64,000 nt of DNA, taken from Tamaricihabitans halophyticus (lineage in GTDB: Bacteria; Actinomycetota; Actinomycetes; Mycobacteriales; Pseudonocardiaceae). The stretch's first letter is position 1; every line of letters starts with the position of its first letter. The stretch spans positions 1-64,000 of the forward strand of contig NZ_SLXQ01000001.1 of assembly GCF_004340875.1 (NCBI RefSeq), read 5' to 3'. The notes beneath the pieces are model-generated. The model ran no database searches. It was not told the DNA's origin and was given only the letters and a program-made list of their open reading frames with translations. Positions 24,275 to 33,404 of the stretch are shown one piece after another. The translations under genes and the position numbers were made by a program.

Positions 24275-27200
24275 TCAGGAAGACCGTGGTACGGAGCGCA
24301 ACAACGCGCGCAGCCCCTGCTCGTCCAGTAGATCCGCTGGCCGCACCGTGTGATCCGCCCGCACGTAGTGAAATGCCGCACGCACCTTCGCGACCGGCGT
24401 GTCGGACAGCGCCGCCCACGCCAACCGGTACGCGGCGAGCTGCACGGAAAGGGCGGGGAGCCGGGACTCGTCCGGGACCGCGCCGGTCTTCCAGTCGACC
24501 ACCGTCCACCCGCCGTCCGGCTCCGCGTAGACCGCATCCATCCGACCACGCAGCGCGATCCCGGCTACCTCCGTGGCGAATGGCACCTCCACGTCGTGCG
24601 GCACCCGGTCCGCCCAGGCGCTGGCCAAGAATCGCTCGCGTAGCTTGGCCACCTCCACGGCATCGGCCGCCGCATCGGCGTCCTCGGCGTCCGCCGCGCC
24701 CGGCAATTCATCAAGGTCGAGCAGCTCAGCGCGGCCGAACCGCTGCTCCAGCCAGGTGTGAAAGCTCGTACCCCGCCGCGCGAAGGCATTCGGAGGCCTC
24801 GGCAGCGGCCGACGCAGTCGTCTGGCGAGCGCATCCGGGTCGTCGGCGAGTTCCACGAGTTGGCTGACCGAGAGGGTTTCCGGCAATTCGACCTGGTGCA
24901 CCCTGCGCCCGGCCTCGGCGCGCTCCGCGAGCAGCACCTCGGTATCCCTGACCCAGCCGTCCGCGTCCTCGGCGACCAGCGCGGCGATCTCCGCCGACGG
25001 TTCGCCATCAGTTTCAGCCGATTGACCCAGTTCCAATTGGACCGGCGTCGTGAGTTCGTCGAGCGCGGCACGGACCAGCTCCGCACCCTCCCGCACGGCC
25101 GCCCTGCGGGCGCCTAGCGGATCGACCGGCCAGCGCACCGAGGCGCGCTCGGCGAGCAGTGGGTTTTCCGCATCGGTCGCCGGTTCCGGCGCCCAGTGTT
25201 CCGGTTCCGGCCCGCCGGAAGCCACCACTAGCTCGCCCAGCTCAGTGAGGAAGTCCGAGGGCCCGCGCGGGCGGGTACTCGATTCGTTCCACCAATGCCC
25301 CGAGCAGAGCAAACCGTGCTCGGCCCTGGTGAGCGCCACGTAGAGCAGCCTGCGTTCCTCGACCAGCTCCCGTTCGGCGAACTCCTCGTCGTGGATGTCC
25401 AGCACCTCACCGACTTCTTTGCGATCCATCCCCTCGGACAGCGCGAGCGCTGGCAGGTCAACGGCATCGCCCCGCAGCGAAGCCGGCAACTCGGTGACCG
25501 CACGCAGCCAGCAGGAACTGCGCCGCCTGCTGGGAAACACCTCCCGAACCAGATGTGGTACGGCTACGACCTGCCATTCAAGTCCCTTCGCCGAATGCAC
25601 GGTCAGCACTTGTACCCGGTCCTCGGCGACCTCGACCTCGCCCGGCTCCAAACCGTCTTCGGCGTGCTCGGCGGTGGCCAGATAGTCCAAGAACGACGTC
25701 AGCGTCGCGCTCGGGCTGGCCGCCACATACTCGGTCACCACATCCGCGAAGGCGTCCAGGTGCTGCCGGCCAGCGCCGACCGGCCGAGCCATCGCCTCGA
25801 TATTCAGCAGCAGGGTGCGTTCCACATCGGCGACGAACTCGGGCAACGACTGCGCCATCCGGCCGCGCAGCGCGGTCAACTCGCTGCCCAGCTTGCGAAT
25901 CCGCTGGTACCCCTCGGTGGAATAGCGCCCCGGATCGCCGGGATCGTCCAGCGCGTCCACCAGTCCGGTATCCGCAACGCCGGAAACCAGCGCATCGAGC
26001 ACGCCGCTGGCGGCGGGTTCGGCCGCGGCCTCCAGGCCGGCTAGCTCGCGAGCACGCCGCCAGAGCGCGGCAAGATCGGCCGCGCCCAGCCGCCAGCGTG
26101 CCCCGGTGAGCAGCCGCGCGGCCGCGGTGCCGGCGAGCGGATCCACCAGTACCCGCAGGGCACTGACCAGGTCCCGCACCTCGGGTTCGTCGAGCAGCCC
26201 GCCGAGACCGACCACCTCAACCGGCAGCCCGCGGGCGCGCAGCTGCTCGGCGAGCGGAGCCATATCGGCCCTGCGGCGCACCAGTACGGCGGTACTTGGC
26301 GGTTTCCCGTCCGCCGCCAGCCCGTTCTGCCAGCGGGCGGCGACCGCATCCGCCAGCCATTCCCGCTCGGCGTGCACATCGGGCAACAGCGCGCAGCGGA
26401 TATCCGCCTCCGGCGCGTCGGGTAGCGACCGCAACCGCGCGACGGCGAGTCCCTTGTCGCGCAACGGTTCCGCGACACCGTTGGCGAGCTCGAGCACGCC
26501 TGCCGGGTTACGGAAGCTGGTCAGCAGCCCGTAGCTGTCCGCCGGCACCAACTTGCCGTCCCGCAGGCAGGGGAAATCCTCGGTGAACCGGGGCAGGTTC
26601 GCCGCGCTCGCGCCCCGCCAGCCGTAGATCGCCTGGGTCGGATCACCAACCGCGGTCACCGGCATTGGCGGCGGTGGTTCAACCACTTTGCCCGGCGCGC
26701 CGATGCCGAACAGCGAGCGCAACAGCACGCGCTGGGCGTGCCCGGTGTCCTGGTACTCGTCGAGGAGCACCGCGCCATAGCGCTCGCGTTCGGCGGTAGC
26801 CACCGCTGGGTAGTTCGCGGCCAGTTCGGCGGCGAGCGTGAGTTGGTCGGCGAAATCCAGCGCGCCCGCGGCCCTTTTGCGCTCGGCGTACGCGTTGACC
26901 AATGGCAACAGCGAAAGCCGGAAGCGTTGCGCGGCAACGATGTCGCGGAGTTTCTGGGGCAGTTCGGCCCGCTGCCGCGCGGCCCTCGGCGCGGTTTCCA
27001 CCAGCCGGCACAACCAGTCGGCGTGCTCACTCAGCTGCTCGGCGGAGACGAGGTGTTCGGCGAGTTCCCCGGCGAGCGCGAGCACGTGCTGGGTAATCGT
27101 GCTCGGCACCTTGTCGGTGTCCAGATCCCCATCCCAACCCGTGACCACCCGGTGCGCGAGCAGCCAGGAGCCGGTTTCGGAAAGCAGCCGTGCCCCCGGT

Positions 27201-27601
27201 TCCACCGGTAGCCGCAAACCGTGCTCGGCGAGCAGCCGGCCGGCGTAGGCGTGATACGTCAGCACGGTCGGTTCCCCGGTGAGCACCGCCGCGCGCCGCT
27301 GACCACTCGGGTCCAGTTCGTCGAGCAGCCCGGAGCCGGCGAGTCTGCGCAGCCGCGCCCTGATCCGGTCGCCGAGCTGGCGGGCCGCTTTCCGGGTGAA
27401 GGTCAGGCCGAGTACCCGTTCCGGGGCCACCGCGCCGGAGGCGACCAGCCAGACCACCCGCGCGGCCATGGTCTCCGTTTTGCCCGCGCCAGCACCGGCG
27501 GTGACCAGTGCGGGCTCCGGCGGCGCCGCGATCACCGCGGCCTGTTCCTCAGTGGGCGCTGGCAAGCCGAGCGCGCTGGCCAGTCGTGCGGGAGTGAGCA
27601 T
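24275..27601 (-). CDS. adnB: AdnB subunit of the AdnAB helicase-nuclease
   Basis: A 1108-residue UvrD-type helicase with a RecB-like nuclease domain. Walker A is AGAGAGKTE, Walker B LLDEYQDTG, motif III VGDPTQAIYGWRGA, motif VI YVALTRAEHGL, and the nuclease core is VVDWKTGAVPD with the QLAAYRLAW motif. It forms with AdnA the end-resection motor-nuclease for double-strand-break repair in actinobacteria. The ATG overlaps the adnA stop (ATGA). Order adnA-adnB is as in Rv3202c-Rv3201c. Confidence 0.93.
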   Translation of the reverse strand: MLTPARLASALGLPAPTEEQAAVIAAPPEPALVTAGAGAGKTETMAARVVWLVASGAVAPERVLGLTFTRKAARQLGDRIRARLRRLAGSGLLDELDPSGQRRAAVLTGEPTVLTYHAYAGRLLAEHGLRLPVEPGARLLSETGSWLLAHRVVTGWDGDLDTDKVPSTITQHVLALAGELAEHLVSAEQLSEHADWLCRLVETAPRAARQRAELPQKLRDIVAAQRFRLSLLPLVNAYAERKRAAGALDFADQLTLAAELAANYPAVATAERERYGAVLLDEYQDTGHAQRVLLRSLFGIGAPGKVVEPPPPMPVTAVGDPTQAIYGWRGASAANLPRFTEDFPCLRDGKLVPADSYGLLTSFRNPAGVLELANGVAEPLRDKGLAVARLRSLPDAPEADIRCALLPDVHAEREWLADAVAARWQNGLAADGKPPSTAVLVRRRADMAPLAEQLRARGLPVEVVGLGGLLDEPEVRDLVSALRVLVDPLAGTAAARLLTGARWRLGAADLAALWRRARELAGLEAAAEPAASGVLDALVSGVADTGLVDALDDPGDPGRYSTEGYQRIRKLGSELTALRGRMAQSLPEFVADVERTLLLNIEAMARPVGAGRQHLDAFADVVTEYVAASPSATLTSFLDYLATAEHAEDGLEPGEVEVAEDRVQVLTVHSAKGLEWQVVAVPHLVREVFPSRRRSSCWLRAVTELPASLRGDAVDLPALALSEGMDRKEVGEVLDIHDEEFAERELVEERRLLYVALTRAEHGLLCSGHWWNESSTRPRGPSDFLTELGELVVASGGPEPEHWAPEPATDAENPLLAERASVRWPVDPLGARRAAVREGAELVRAALDELTTPVQLELGQSAETDGEPSAEIAALVAEDADGWVRDTEVLLAERAEAGRRVHQVELPETLSVSQLVELADDPDALARRLRRPLPRPPNAFARRGTSFHTWLEQRFGRAELLDLDELPGAADAEDADAAADAVEVAKLRERFLASAWADRVPHDVEVPFATEVAGIALRGRMDAVYAEPDGGWTVVDWKTGAVPDESRLPALSVQLAAYRLAWAALSDTPVAKVRAAFHYVRADHTVRPADLLDEQGLRALLRSVPRSS

Positions 27602-30600
27602 CAGCCGGGCACCTGCCTTCCGGAAGGCTGCGCCGGGCAGCTGAACCGCGCCGGGCAGCGCGCGCAGTCCGCGTTTTCCACCGCCTGGTATTCCGGCCCG
27701 AGACTCGCCTTCCCCACCGCGTGCACGACCTCGATCCACTTCTTGATCGCCTCATCGTCCAACGCCAGCTGTTGCCGCTCCGCCGCACCAGTCCGTGCGT
27801 CCTGTTTGGACACGAAAACCAGCTGCGCGCCACCGGGGTCGCTGGCAAGACCGAGGTGCTCGAACCCGCCGAGGGCCACGGCGAGCTGATAGGCTGCCAA
27901 CTGCGGATGCTCGTTCGCGTCAGCCTTGCTGATCGGGGTTTTCGCCGTCTTCAGGTCCACCACTACCGGGCGCCCCTTGCCGTCCCGCTCCAGTCGGTCG
28001 ACCCGGCCGCGTACCACGACGTTGGGCTCGGTCGCACCGGGCAGCTCGGCGCGGAAATCCTGCTCGGTGGCGATTTCCCGCAGCTCCCTTCGACTCAGCG
28101 CCAACCAGGACCGCAGTGCCCGCAGCATCCCCTCGACCCTGGCGCGTTCCCGCCTGGAGAACCACGGCGCGCCGGCGTCCACGGACTGCCAGGCCTGATC
28201 GAGCGCACTGGCGAGTTGCTGTTCGTCCGCGCCTTCGGCCATGGCCTGCGCGAGCGAGTGCACCAGCGTTCCGGTCACCGCGGGCAGTTCCGCCGGATCG
28301 TGCCCGCCATGCCGTTCGATCAGCCAGCGCAGCGGGCACCGGTTCAGTACGTCCACTGTAGATGGTGAAACGGAGACGGTGTCTTCCTTGCCGGCCAATG
28401 GTTGTTCGGTGGAGATCTCGGGTAGCGCGTACCAGTGATCTGGATGAGCACCAGGCACGCCCGCCCTCGCCAGTTTGGCGAGCTGGTGCGCGGCAAGCTG
28501 GCGCCGTTCGGGACTACCGTCCGCGGCGCAGACCACGGCGCGCAGCTCGCCGATCAGTTCGGGCAGTACCAGTCCTCTGCCCGGTTCGGGGGCACGCAAG
28601 GCTGGCTCGTCGCGGGCGTCATGGCCAACCAGATCAGCCAGGAAACGGGATGGCTGCTCGTCTTGCCCTCGCACCGCACTGAGCAGCAACCTATCTCGCG
28701 CCCTGCTCGCGGCGAGCAGCAACAGCCGGCGTTCCTCGGCGAGCAGGGGCGCGGTGGCCGAGACCCGCTCTTCCTTGCGTAGTCCGGACAACACATCCAA
28801 CAGTTGCTCAACGCCCAGCAGCGAACCACGCAACCGCAGATCAGGCCAGCTGCCTTCCTGCACGCCCGGTACGGCTACGACCGTCCACTCCCTACCCGCC
28901 GCGGCATGCGCGGTGAGTAGGGCAACCGCGCCGCTGGTTGGCGCGGCTGGTGCCAGGCTGTCGCCGGCAATCTCCTGCGCGGAAAGGTACTCGGCGAATC
29001 CGGCGATACTGCCGCGCGGCAGGCGATCCACGTACCTGCCCGCAGCCTCGAACAGCGCGACCACGGCGTCCAGTTCCCGGTCCGCGCGGGCGCCGAGCTC
29101 GCCGCCCCGGTCGGCTTGCCGCAGCCACTGCCGTTCGAGTCCGGACTGCTGCCAAACCTCCCAGAGGACCTGCTCGATCCCGACACCTTCGGCAATCAAC
29201 CGCCGTGCCGTGGCAAGCAACTCGGCCACCCTGCGCAGCGGCGCCACCTCGGCACTGTCCATCGCGATGAGTAGGTCGTTGTCCACCAGCGCGTGCACGA
29301 GTAGTTCATCCGAACCGCGCTGACCGCCACTGGCCAACTCGATCCGGTGCAGCCCCCGGCGCAGTTTGCGCAATGCCAGTGGATCCGCGCCCCCGAGCGG
29401 GGAGGAGATCAGCTCGGCGGCGTACTCGGCGTCCAGCACGGCCGGTTCGGCCGCACAACGCAACAGGTTCAGCAATGGGCGGACGGCTGGTTGCTTGGCC
29501 AGCGGCAGCGCGTCGCTGGCCACCGAGACGGGCACGCCGGCCGCGCGTAGCGCCCGCTGCAGCACCGGAAAGCTGCGCGCCGCGGAGCGCACCAACACCG
29601 CCATCTGGGACCAGGGCACCTCGTCGAGCAGATGCGCCCTGCGAAGCTGATCGGCGAGCCAGCTCGCCTCGGCCGCCGCGGTGGGCAGCACGTGCACTCG
29701 TACCGATCCGCGCCGCTCGGTCGGATCGACCGGCGCGGCGGGCTCGATCCTACTGGCACCCGCGCCAGGCAACCCTGCGGCGAGAGTGCCAGCCACCTCG
29801 GCGACCGCGCTCGCCATCCGGTGCTGCGCGCCGAGTACCACGGTGTGCCGGCCATCCGGATCCGCCTCGGTCAGCAGCTGCGGATCGGCGCCACGGAAGG
29901 AGAACACCGCCTGGTCCGGATCGCCAGCCAGGACGAACTCGGCCGCGCCGGTACCCAGCGCCCGCACCAGCCGGAACTGCAGCGGATCGAGGTGCTGCGC
30001 GTCATCCACAAGCAGATGCCGAACCCGCTGCCGCTCGGTGGCGAGCAGATCGGCATCCGACTCCAGCGCGAGCAGCGCATGCGATACCAGCTCGGCCGCG
30101 TCCAATGCCGGCCCGGTTGGCCGCACTCCCGAGCTCTCCCCGTGCAACGCGGTGACCTGCTCGTACTGCCGCCAGAACCGGCCAGCCGCGCACCACTCCG
30201 CGCGTTCCTGCCGCTCGCCGAGCAGGATCAGGTCTTCGGGTCCGAGGCCACGCTCGGCCGAGCGCATCAGTAGATCGCGTAGTTCAGCGGCGAATCCTGG
30301 TAAACCAAGGGCCGGCCGCAGGCTCGGCGGCCATGCCGCCGCGCCCAGCTCAAGATCGCCGGCCAGTAGCTCGCGGACCACCGCGTCCTGTTCCGGCCCG
30401 GAAAGCAGCCGGGGCGGGGCTGCCCCGTGCAGGCTGGCCTGCGTGCGCAGCAGGGCGAAAGCATAGGAGTGCACGGTGCGCACCAGTGGTTCGCGGATGG
30501 TGCGGGCACCTTCATCGGTACGCAGCCGGGTGATCTGGGCACGTACCGCGTTCGCCGCACGACGCCCGGTGGTGAGCAGCAGGATCCGGGCGGGGTCGGT

Positions 30601-30777
30601 GCCCGCCGCGATCCTGGCGGCGGCGGTTTCGGCGAGCAGGCTGGTCTTGCCTGCTCCCGGCGCGCCGAGCACCCGCAGGTAGCCGCCGGCACCATGCAGT
30701 ACGCGACGTGCCGCCGGCTCCCAGTCCCTCGGCTGCTCGGCTGCCACCCGCGGCCGGACCAGCGCGGGCGCCGCCAT
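27601..30777 (-). CDS. adnA: AdnA subunit of the AdnAB helicase-nuclease
   Basis: A protein of about 1058 residues. The helicase part has Walker A GAPGAGKTS, Walker B LLVDDAQHLD and LAGDPDQAVFSFRGAD. The C-terminal nuclease carries VVDLKTAKTPIS and the QLAAYQLAVAL helix. Four cysteines for an iron-sulphur cluster are visible: one in LNRCPLRWLIERHG before the nuclease and three in CARCPARFSC at the end. ATG at 30777 is taken as start; a GTG at 30792 is also open. First gene of the adnA-adnB pair. Confidence 0.92.
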   Translation of the reverse strand: MAAPALVRPRVAAEQPRDWEPAARRVLHGAGGYLRVLGAPGAGKTSLLAETAAARIAAGTDPARILLLTTGRRAANAVRAQITRLRTDEGARTIREPLVRTVHSYAFALLRTQASLHGAAPPRLLSGPEQDAVVRELLAGDLELGAAAWPPSLRPALGLPGFAAELRDLLMRSAERGLGPEDLILLGERQERAEWCAAGRFWRQYEQVTALHGESSGVRPTGPALDAAELVSHALLALESDADLLATERQRVRHLLVDDAQHLDPLQFRLVRALGTGAAEFVLAGDPDQAVFSFRGADPQLLTEADPDGRHTVVLGAQHRMASAVAEVAGTLAAGLPGAGASRIEPAAPVDPTERRGSVRVHVLPTAAAEASWLADQLRRAHLLDEVPWSQMAVLVRSAARSFPVLQRALRAAGVPVSVASDALPLAKQPAVRPLLNLLRCAAEPAVLDAEYAAELISSPLGGADPLALRKLRRGLHRIELASGGQRGSDELLVHALVDNDLLIAMDSAEVAPLRRVAELLATARRLIAEGVGIEQVLWEVWQQSGLERQWLRQADRGGELGARADRELDAVVALFEAAGRYVDRLPRGSIAGFAEYLSAQEIAGDSLAPAAPTSGAVALLTAHAAAGREWTVVAVPGVQEGSWPDLRLRGSLLGVEQLLDVLSGLRKEERVSATAPLLAEERRLLLLAASRARDRLLLSAVRGQDEQPSRFLADLVGHDARDEPALRAPEPGRGLVLPELIGELRAVVCAADGSPERRQLAAHQLAKLARAGVPGAHPDHWYALPEISTEQPLAGKEDTVSVSPSTVDVLNRCPLRWLIERHGGHDPAELPAVTGTLVHSLAQAMAEGADEQQLASALDQAWQSVDAGAPWFSRRERARVEGMLRALRSWLALSRRELREIATEQDFRAELPGATEPNVVVRGRVDRLERDGKGRPVVVDLKTAKTPISKADANEHPQLAAYQLAVALGGFEHLGLASDPGGAQLVFVSKQDARTGAAERQQLALDDEAIKKWIEVVHAVGKASLGPEYQAVENADCARCPARFSCPAQPSGRQVPG

Positions 30778-30891
30778 GTTCGATCGACCCACGACTGCGA
30801 TAGAACCACGCGGCCCCGACGAACTGACACAGCGGTAGCGGCGCGTCGATCACCCGCGCCAACACCCCTGGGTATCCAGCACACTATTCGG

Positions 30892-31185
30892 GTGGACGAG
30901 CAGCTACACGAACGAGTACGCGAGATCGTGCGGGATATCCCGCCTGGCACCGTAGCCAGCTACGGCGATATCGCCGCGCTGGCCGGTGCGTCGACGCCGC
31001 GGCTGGTCGGCCGGATTCTCTCCGAGGACGGCCAGGATCTGCCATGGCACCGGGTGCTGCGGGCCAACGGCACACCCGCGCCGCATCTGGTCACCGAACA
31101 GCTCGCCCGGCTACGCGCCGAGGGCGTGCTCGCGGACGGCAACCGGGTCAGTATGCGCACCTATCGCTGGCGGCCGCCCCAATAG
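30892..31185 (+). CDS. Alkyltransferase-like DNA-binding protein (ATL)
   Basis: A 97-residue protein with the fold of the C-terminal domain of O6-alkylguanine-DNA alkyltransferase: IPPGTVASYGDIAALAG and PRLVGRIL (the arginine-finger helix). The active site PCHR is replaced by PWHR (DLPWHRVLRA), as in ATL proteins that flag alkylated bases for nucleotide excision repair rather than removing the alkyl group. GTG start; divergent from adnA, as with Rv3204 near adnAB in Mycobacterium. Confidence 0.9.
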   Translation: MDEQLHERVREIVRDIPPGTVASYGDIAALAGASTPRLVGRILSEDGQDLPWHRVLRANGTPAPHLVTEQLARLRAEGVLADGNRVSMRTYRWRPPQ

Positions 31186-31207
31186 CTAGCCAGGGCCCAG
31201 TAGCCAG

Positions 31208-32137
31208 CTAGCGGTCGGATGTGCCACCGCGCAGCTGCTCGCCGTGCGCCACGAAGAACGCCGTAAGCGCCTCCCGCCACGGTCGCGGCGGGGTCAACCC
31301 GGCATCTTGCCAGGCCGCGGCGGAGAGCACCGAGTACGCCGGGCGCGCGGCCGGCCGGGGGAAATCCGCGGTGCCACACGGTCGCACCCGATCCGGATCG
31401 GTGCCCAGCTCGCTGAAGATCGCCCTGGCGAACTCGTACCAGGTGGTCGCGCCGCCGTTGGTGCAATGCAGTACCGCCGCTTCGGGCGGATGCCCACCGA
31501 CGACCCACTCAGCCAGCTCGACCAGCCCTGCCGCGAGATCGGCCGCCCAGGTCGGCGCACCGCGCTGATCATCCACAACGGACAGTTCGGCACGCTCACC
31601 GGCGAGGCGGACCATGGTGCGCACGAAATTCTGGCCAGTGCCGCCGTACACCCAGGAGGTGCGGACGACCCAGGCGCGCGCCCCGGAACGCAGCACGGCC
31701 TGCTCACCGGCCAGTTTGGTACGCCCATAGGCACTCGTCGGGCGCACCTGGTCATCCGGCTCGTATGGCTCGCTCGCCGTGCCGTCGAAAACATAGTCGG
31801 TGGAGACATGCAGCAGCGGGACCCGGTGCGCGGCGCAGGCGGCGGCAAGCACGCGGGGTCCGTCCGCGTTCACCGCGAAGGCGGCGGCCTCGTCCTGCTC
31901 GGCGGCGTCCACCGCGGTGTAGGCCGCGGCGTTGATCACCACTGGATGCCGGCCCTCGCCCCGCGCGCGCTCCGCGAACCCGGCAACCGAGGCGAGTACC
32001 GAGTTCACCTCCGCGACGTTCAGCTCGGCCGAGCCAGGGGCTTCGACCGAAGCTCCCCCGGCAAGCCCCGTTCTGGCAAGCTCGGTGCCAAGTTGACCGG
32101 TACCGCCCGGCACCAGAATCGCGAGTTCGCCGCCCAA
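31208..32137 (-). CDS. rfbD: dTDP-4-dehydrorhamnose reductase
   Basis: A 309-residue short-chain dehydrogenase. The nucleotide site is VPGGTGQLGTEL (with P for the usual T/G), STDYVFDGTA and the catalytic YGRTK follow, and FVRTMVRLA and GGATTWYEFARAIF are typical of RmlD. TTG start after GAGGTGAGG. Five bases downstream of rfbB. It makes the last step of dTDP-L-rhamnose, needed for the arabinogalactan linker in this group. Rv3266c occupies the same place in Mycobacterium. Confidence 0.93.
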   Translation of the reverse strand: MGGELAILVPGGTGQLGTELARTGLAGGASVEAPGSAELNVAEVNSVLASVAGFAERARGEGRHPVVINAAAYTAVDAAEQDEAAAFAVNADGPRVLAAACAAHRVPLLHVSTDYVFDGTASEPYEPDDQVRPTSAYGRTKLAGEQAVLRSGARAWVVRTSWVYGGTGQNFVRTMVRLAGERAELSVVDDQRGAPTWAADLAAGLVELAEWVVGGHPPEAAVLHCTNGGATTWYEFARAIFSELGTDPDRVRPCGTADFPRPAARPAYSVLSAAAWQDAGLTPPRPWREALTAFFVAHGEQLRGGTSDR

Positions 32138-32142
32138 TTACC

Positions 32143-33132
32143 TCACCTCGTGATCGCCGCGCGCTGTTTCAACGGTTCCCACCAATCGCGGTTGCGCCGA
32201 AACCACTCCACTGTGGATTCCAGCCCGTCCGCGAAGGGCACACTTGGCTGGTAGCCGAGTTCAGTGGAGATCTTGCTGATGTCCACTGAGTACCGCCGGT
32301 CGTGCCCCTTACGGTCGGCTACTGGTTCTACCATGTCCCAGTCCGCGCCGAGCGCCGCGAGTAGCCGTTTCGTCAGGTCCTTATTGGTCAGTTCAGTGCC
32401 GCCGCCGATGTTGTAGATCTCGCCGGGGCGCCCGCCGCTGGCGACCAGCTGTACGCCCCGACAGTGATCGTCCACGTGGAGCCAGTCTCGAACGTTCAGC
32501 CCGTCGCCGTACAGCGGGACGCGGTGCCCGTCAAGCAGGTTGGTCACGAACAGCGGGAGAACCTTCTCCGGGAACTGGTACGGGCCGTAGTTGTTCGAAC
32601 AACGGGTCACACATACCGGCAGGCCATGCGTGCGGTAAAAGGCGAGCGCGAGCAGATCGCCGCTGGCTTTCGACGCCGAGTACGGCGAGTTCGGCTCGAG
32701 GATATGGTCTTCCGCCCACGAACCTTCGTCGATCGATCCGTACACCTCGTCCGTGGAGACCTGCACGAACTTGCCGACCCCGGACAGGTACGCGGCCTGC
32801 AACAACGTCTGAGTGCCAACCACATTGGTCATCGTGAACTCCGCCGATCCGCTGATCGAACGATCCACATGAGACTCCGCGGCGAAGTGCACAACGAGGT
32901 CAACGCCGGCCATCAGCTTGCCGACCAGCTCGGCATCGCAGATATCGCCGGGTACGAAACGCAGCCTCGGGTTGTCGGCGACCGGCGCCAGGTTCTCCTT
33001 GCAGCCGGCATAGGTCAGCTTGTCCAGCACGATCAGCTCGGCATCACCGAACTCGTCGTAGCTACCGGAGAGTACGTGTCGCACATAGTTCGACCCGATA
33101 AACCCGGCGCCACCGGTCACCAGTATTCGCAT
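32143..33132 (-). CDS. rfbB: dTDP-glucose 4,6-dehydratase
   Basis: A 329-residue extended SDR. TGGAGFIGSNYVRH binds NAD, STDEVYGSID supplies the catalytic Thr/Asp/Glu, YSASKAS the Tyr/Lys pair, and TRCSNNYGPYQFPEKVLPLF (first 20 residues) is the family signature. GGGAG lies nine bases before the ATG. Operon with rfbD for dTDP-rhamnose. rfbA and rfbC are not in the window. Confidence 0.95.
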   Translation of the reverse strand: MRILVTGGAGFIGSNYVRHVLSGSYDEFGDAELIVLDKLTYAGCKENLAPVADNPRLRFVPGDICDAELVGKLMAGVDLVVHFAAESHVDRSISGSAEFTMTNVVGTQTLLQAAYLSGVGKFVQVSTDEVYGSIDEGSWAEDHILEPNSPYSASKASGDLLALAFYRTHGLPVCVTRCSNNYGPYQFPEKVLPLFVTNLLDGHRVPLYGDGLNVRDWLHVDDHCRGVQLVASGGRPGEIYNIGGGTELTNKDLTKRLLAALGADWDMVEPVADRKGHDRRYSVDISKISTELGYQPSVPFADGLESTVEWFRRNRDWWEPLKQRAAITR

Positions 33133-33404
33133 CTGCCCATCTCCCGCATGTGTGCTGCTCCGGTTGCCGTATCCGGTCTCAGCCGGACGTAGCACCTCGC
33201 TCCCCAATCGCCCCAGTCTTTCATGCCCGCCTTACCGGCGAGACGCAACAATCCGGCTGCGGTTGTCACTTGCGGAGCGGCGCTTCGAACGATCATCAGT
33301 ACGGTAGATATTGTCGGCGCGCGTGGTTCCGAGTGAGCGGCCAGCACCGGTGCGGACCATGCGATTGGCCGAGGTACAACGCTCGATTACGGGGAGGAGC
33401 GTGC
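33133..33404. promoter_or_regulatory. Divergent promoter region rfbB / LCP genes
   Basis: 272 bases between divergent start codons. A TAGATAT around 33304-33310 could be a -10 for the plus-strand LCP gene, but no clear -35 is paired with it. I see no palindrome or other gene here. Confidence 0.3.
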
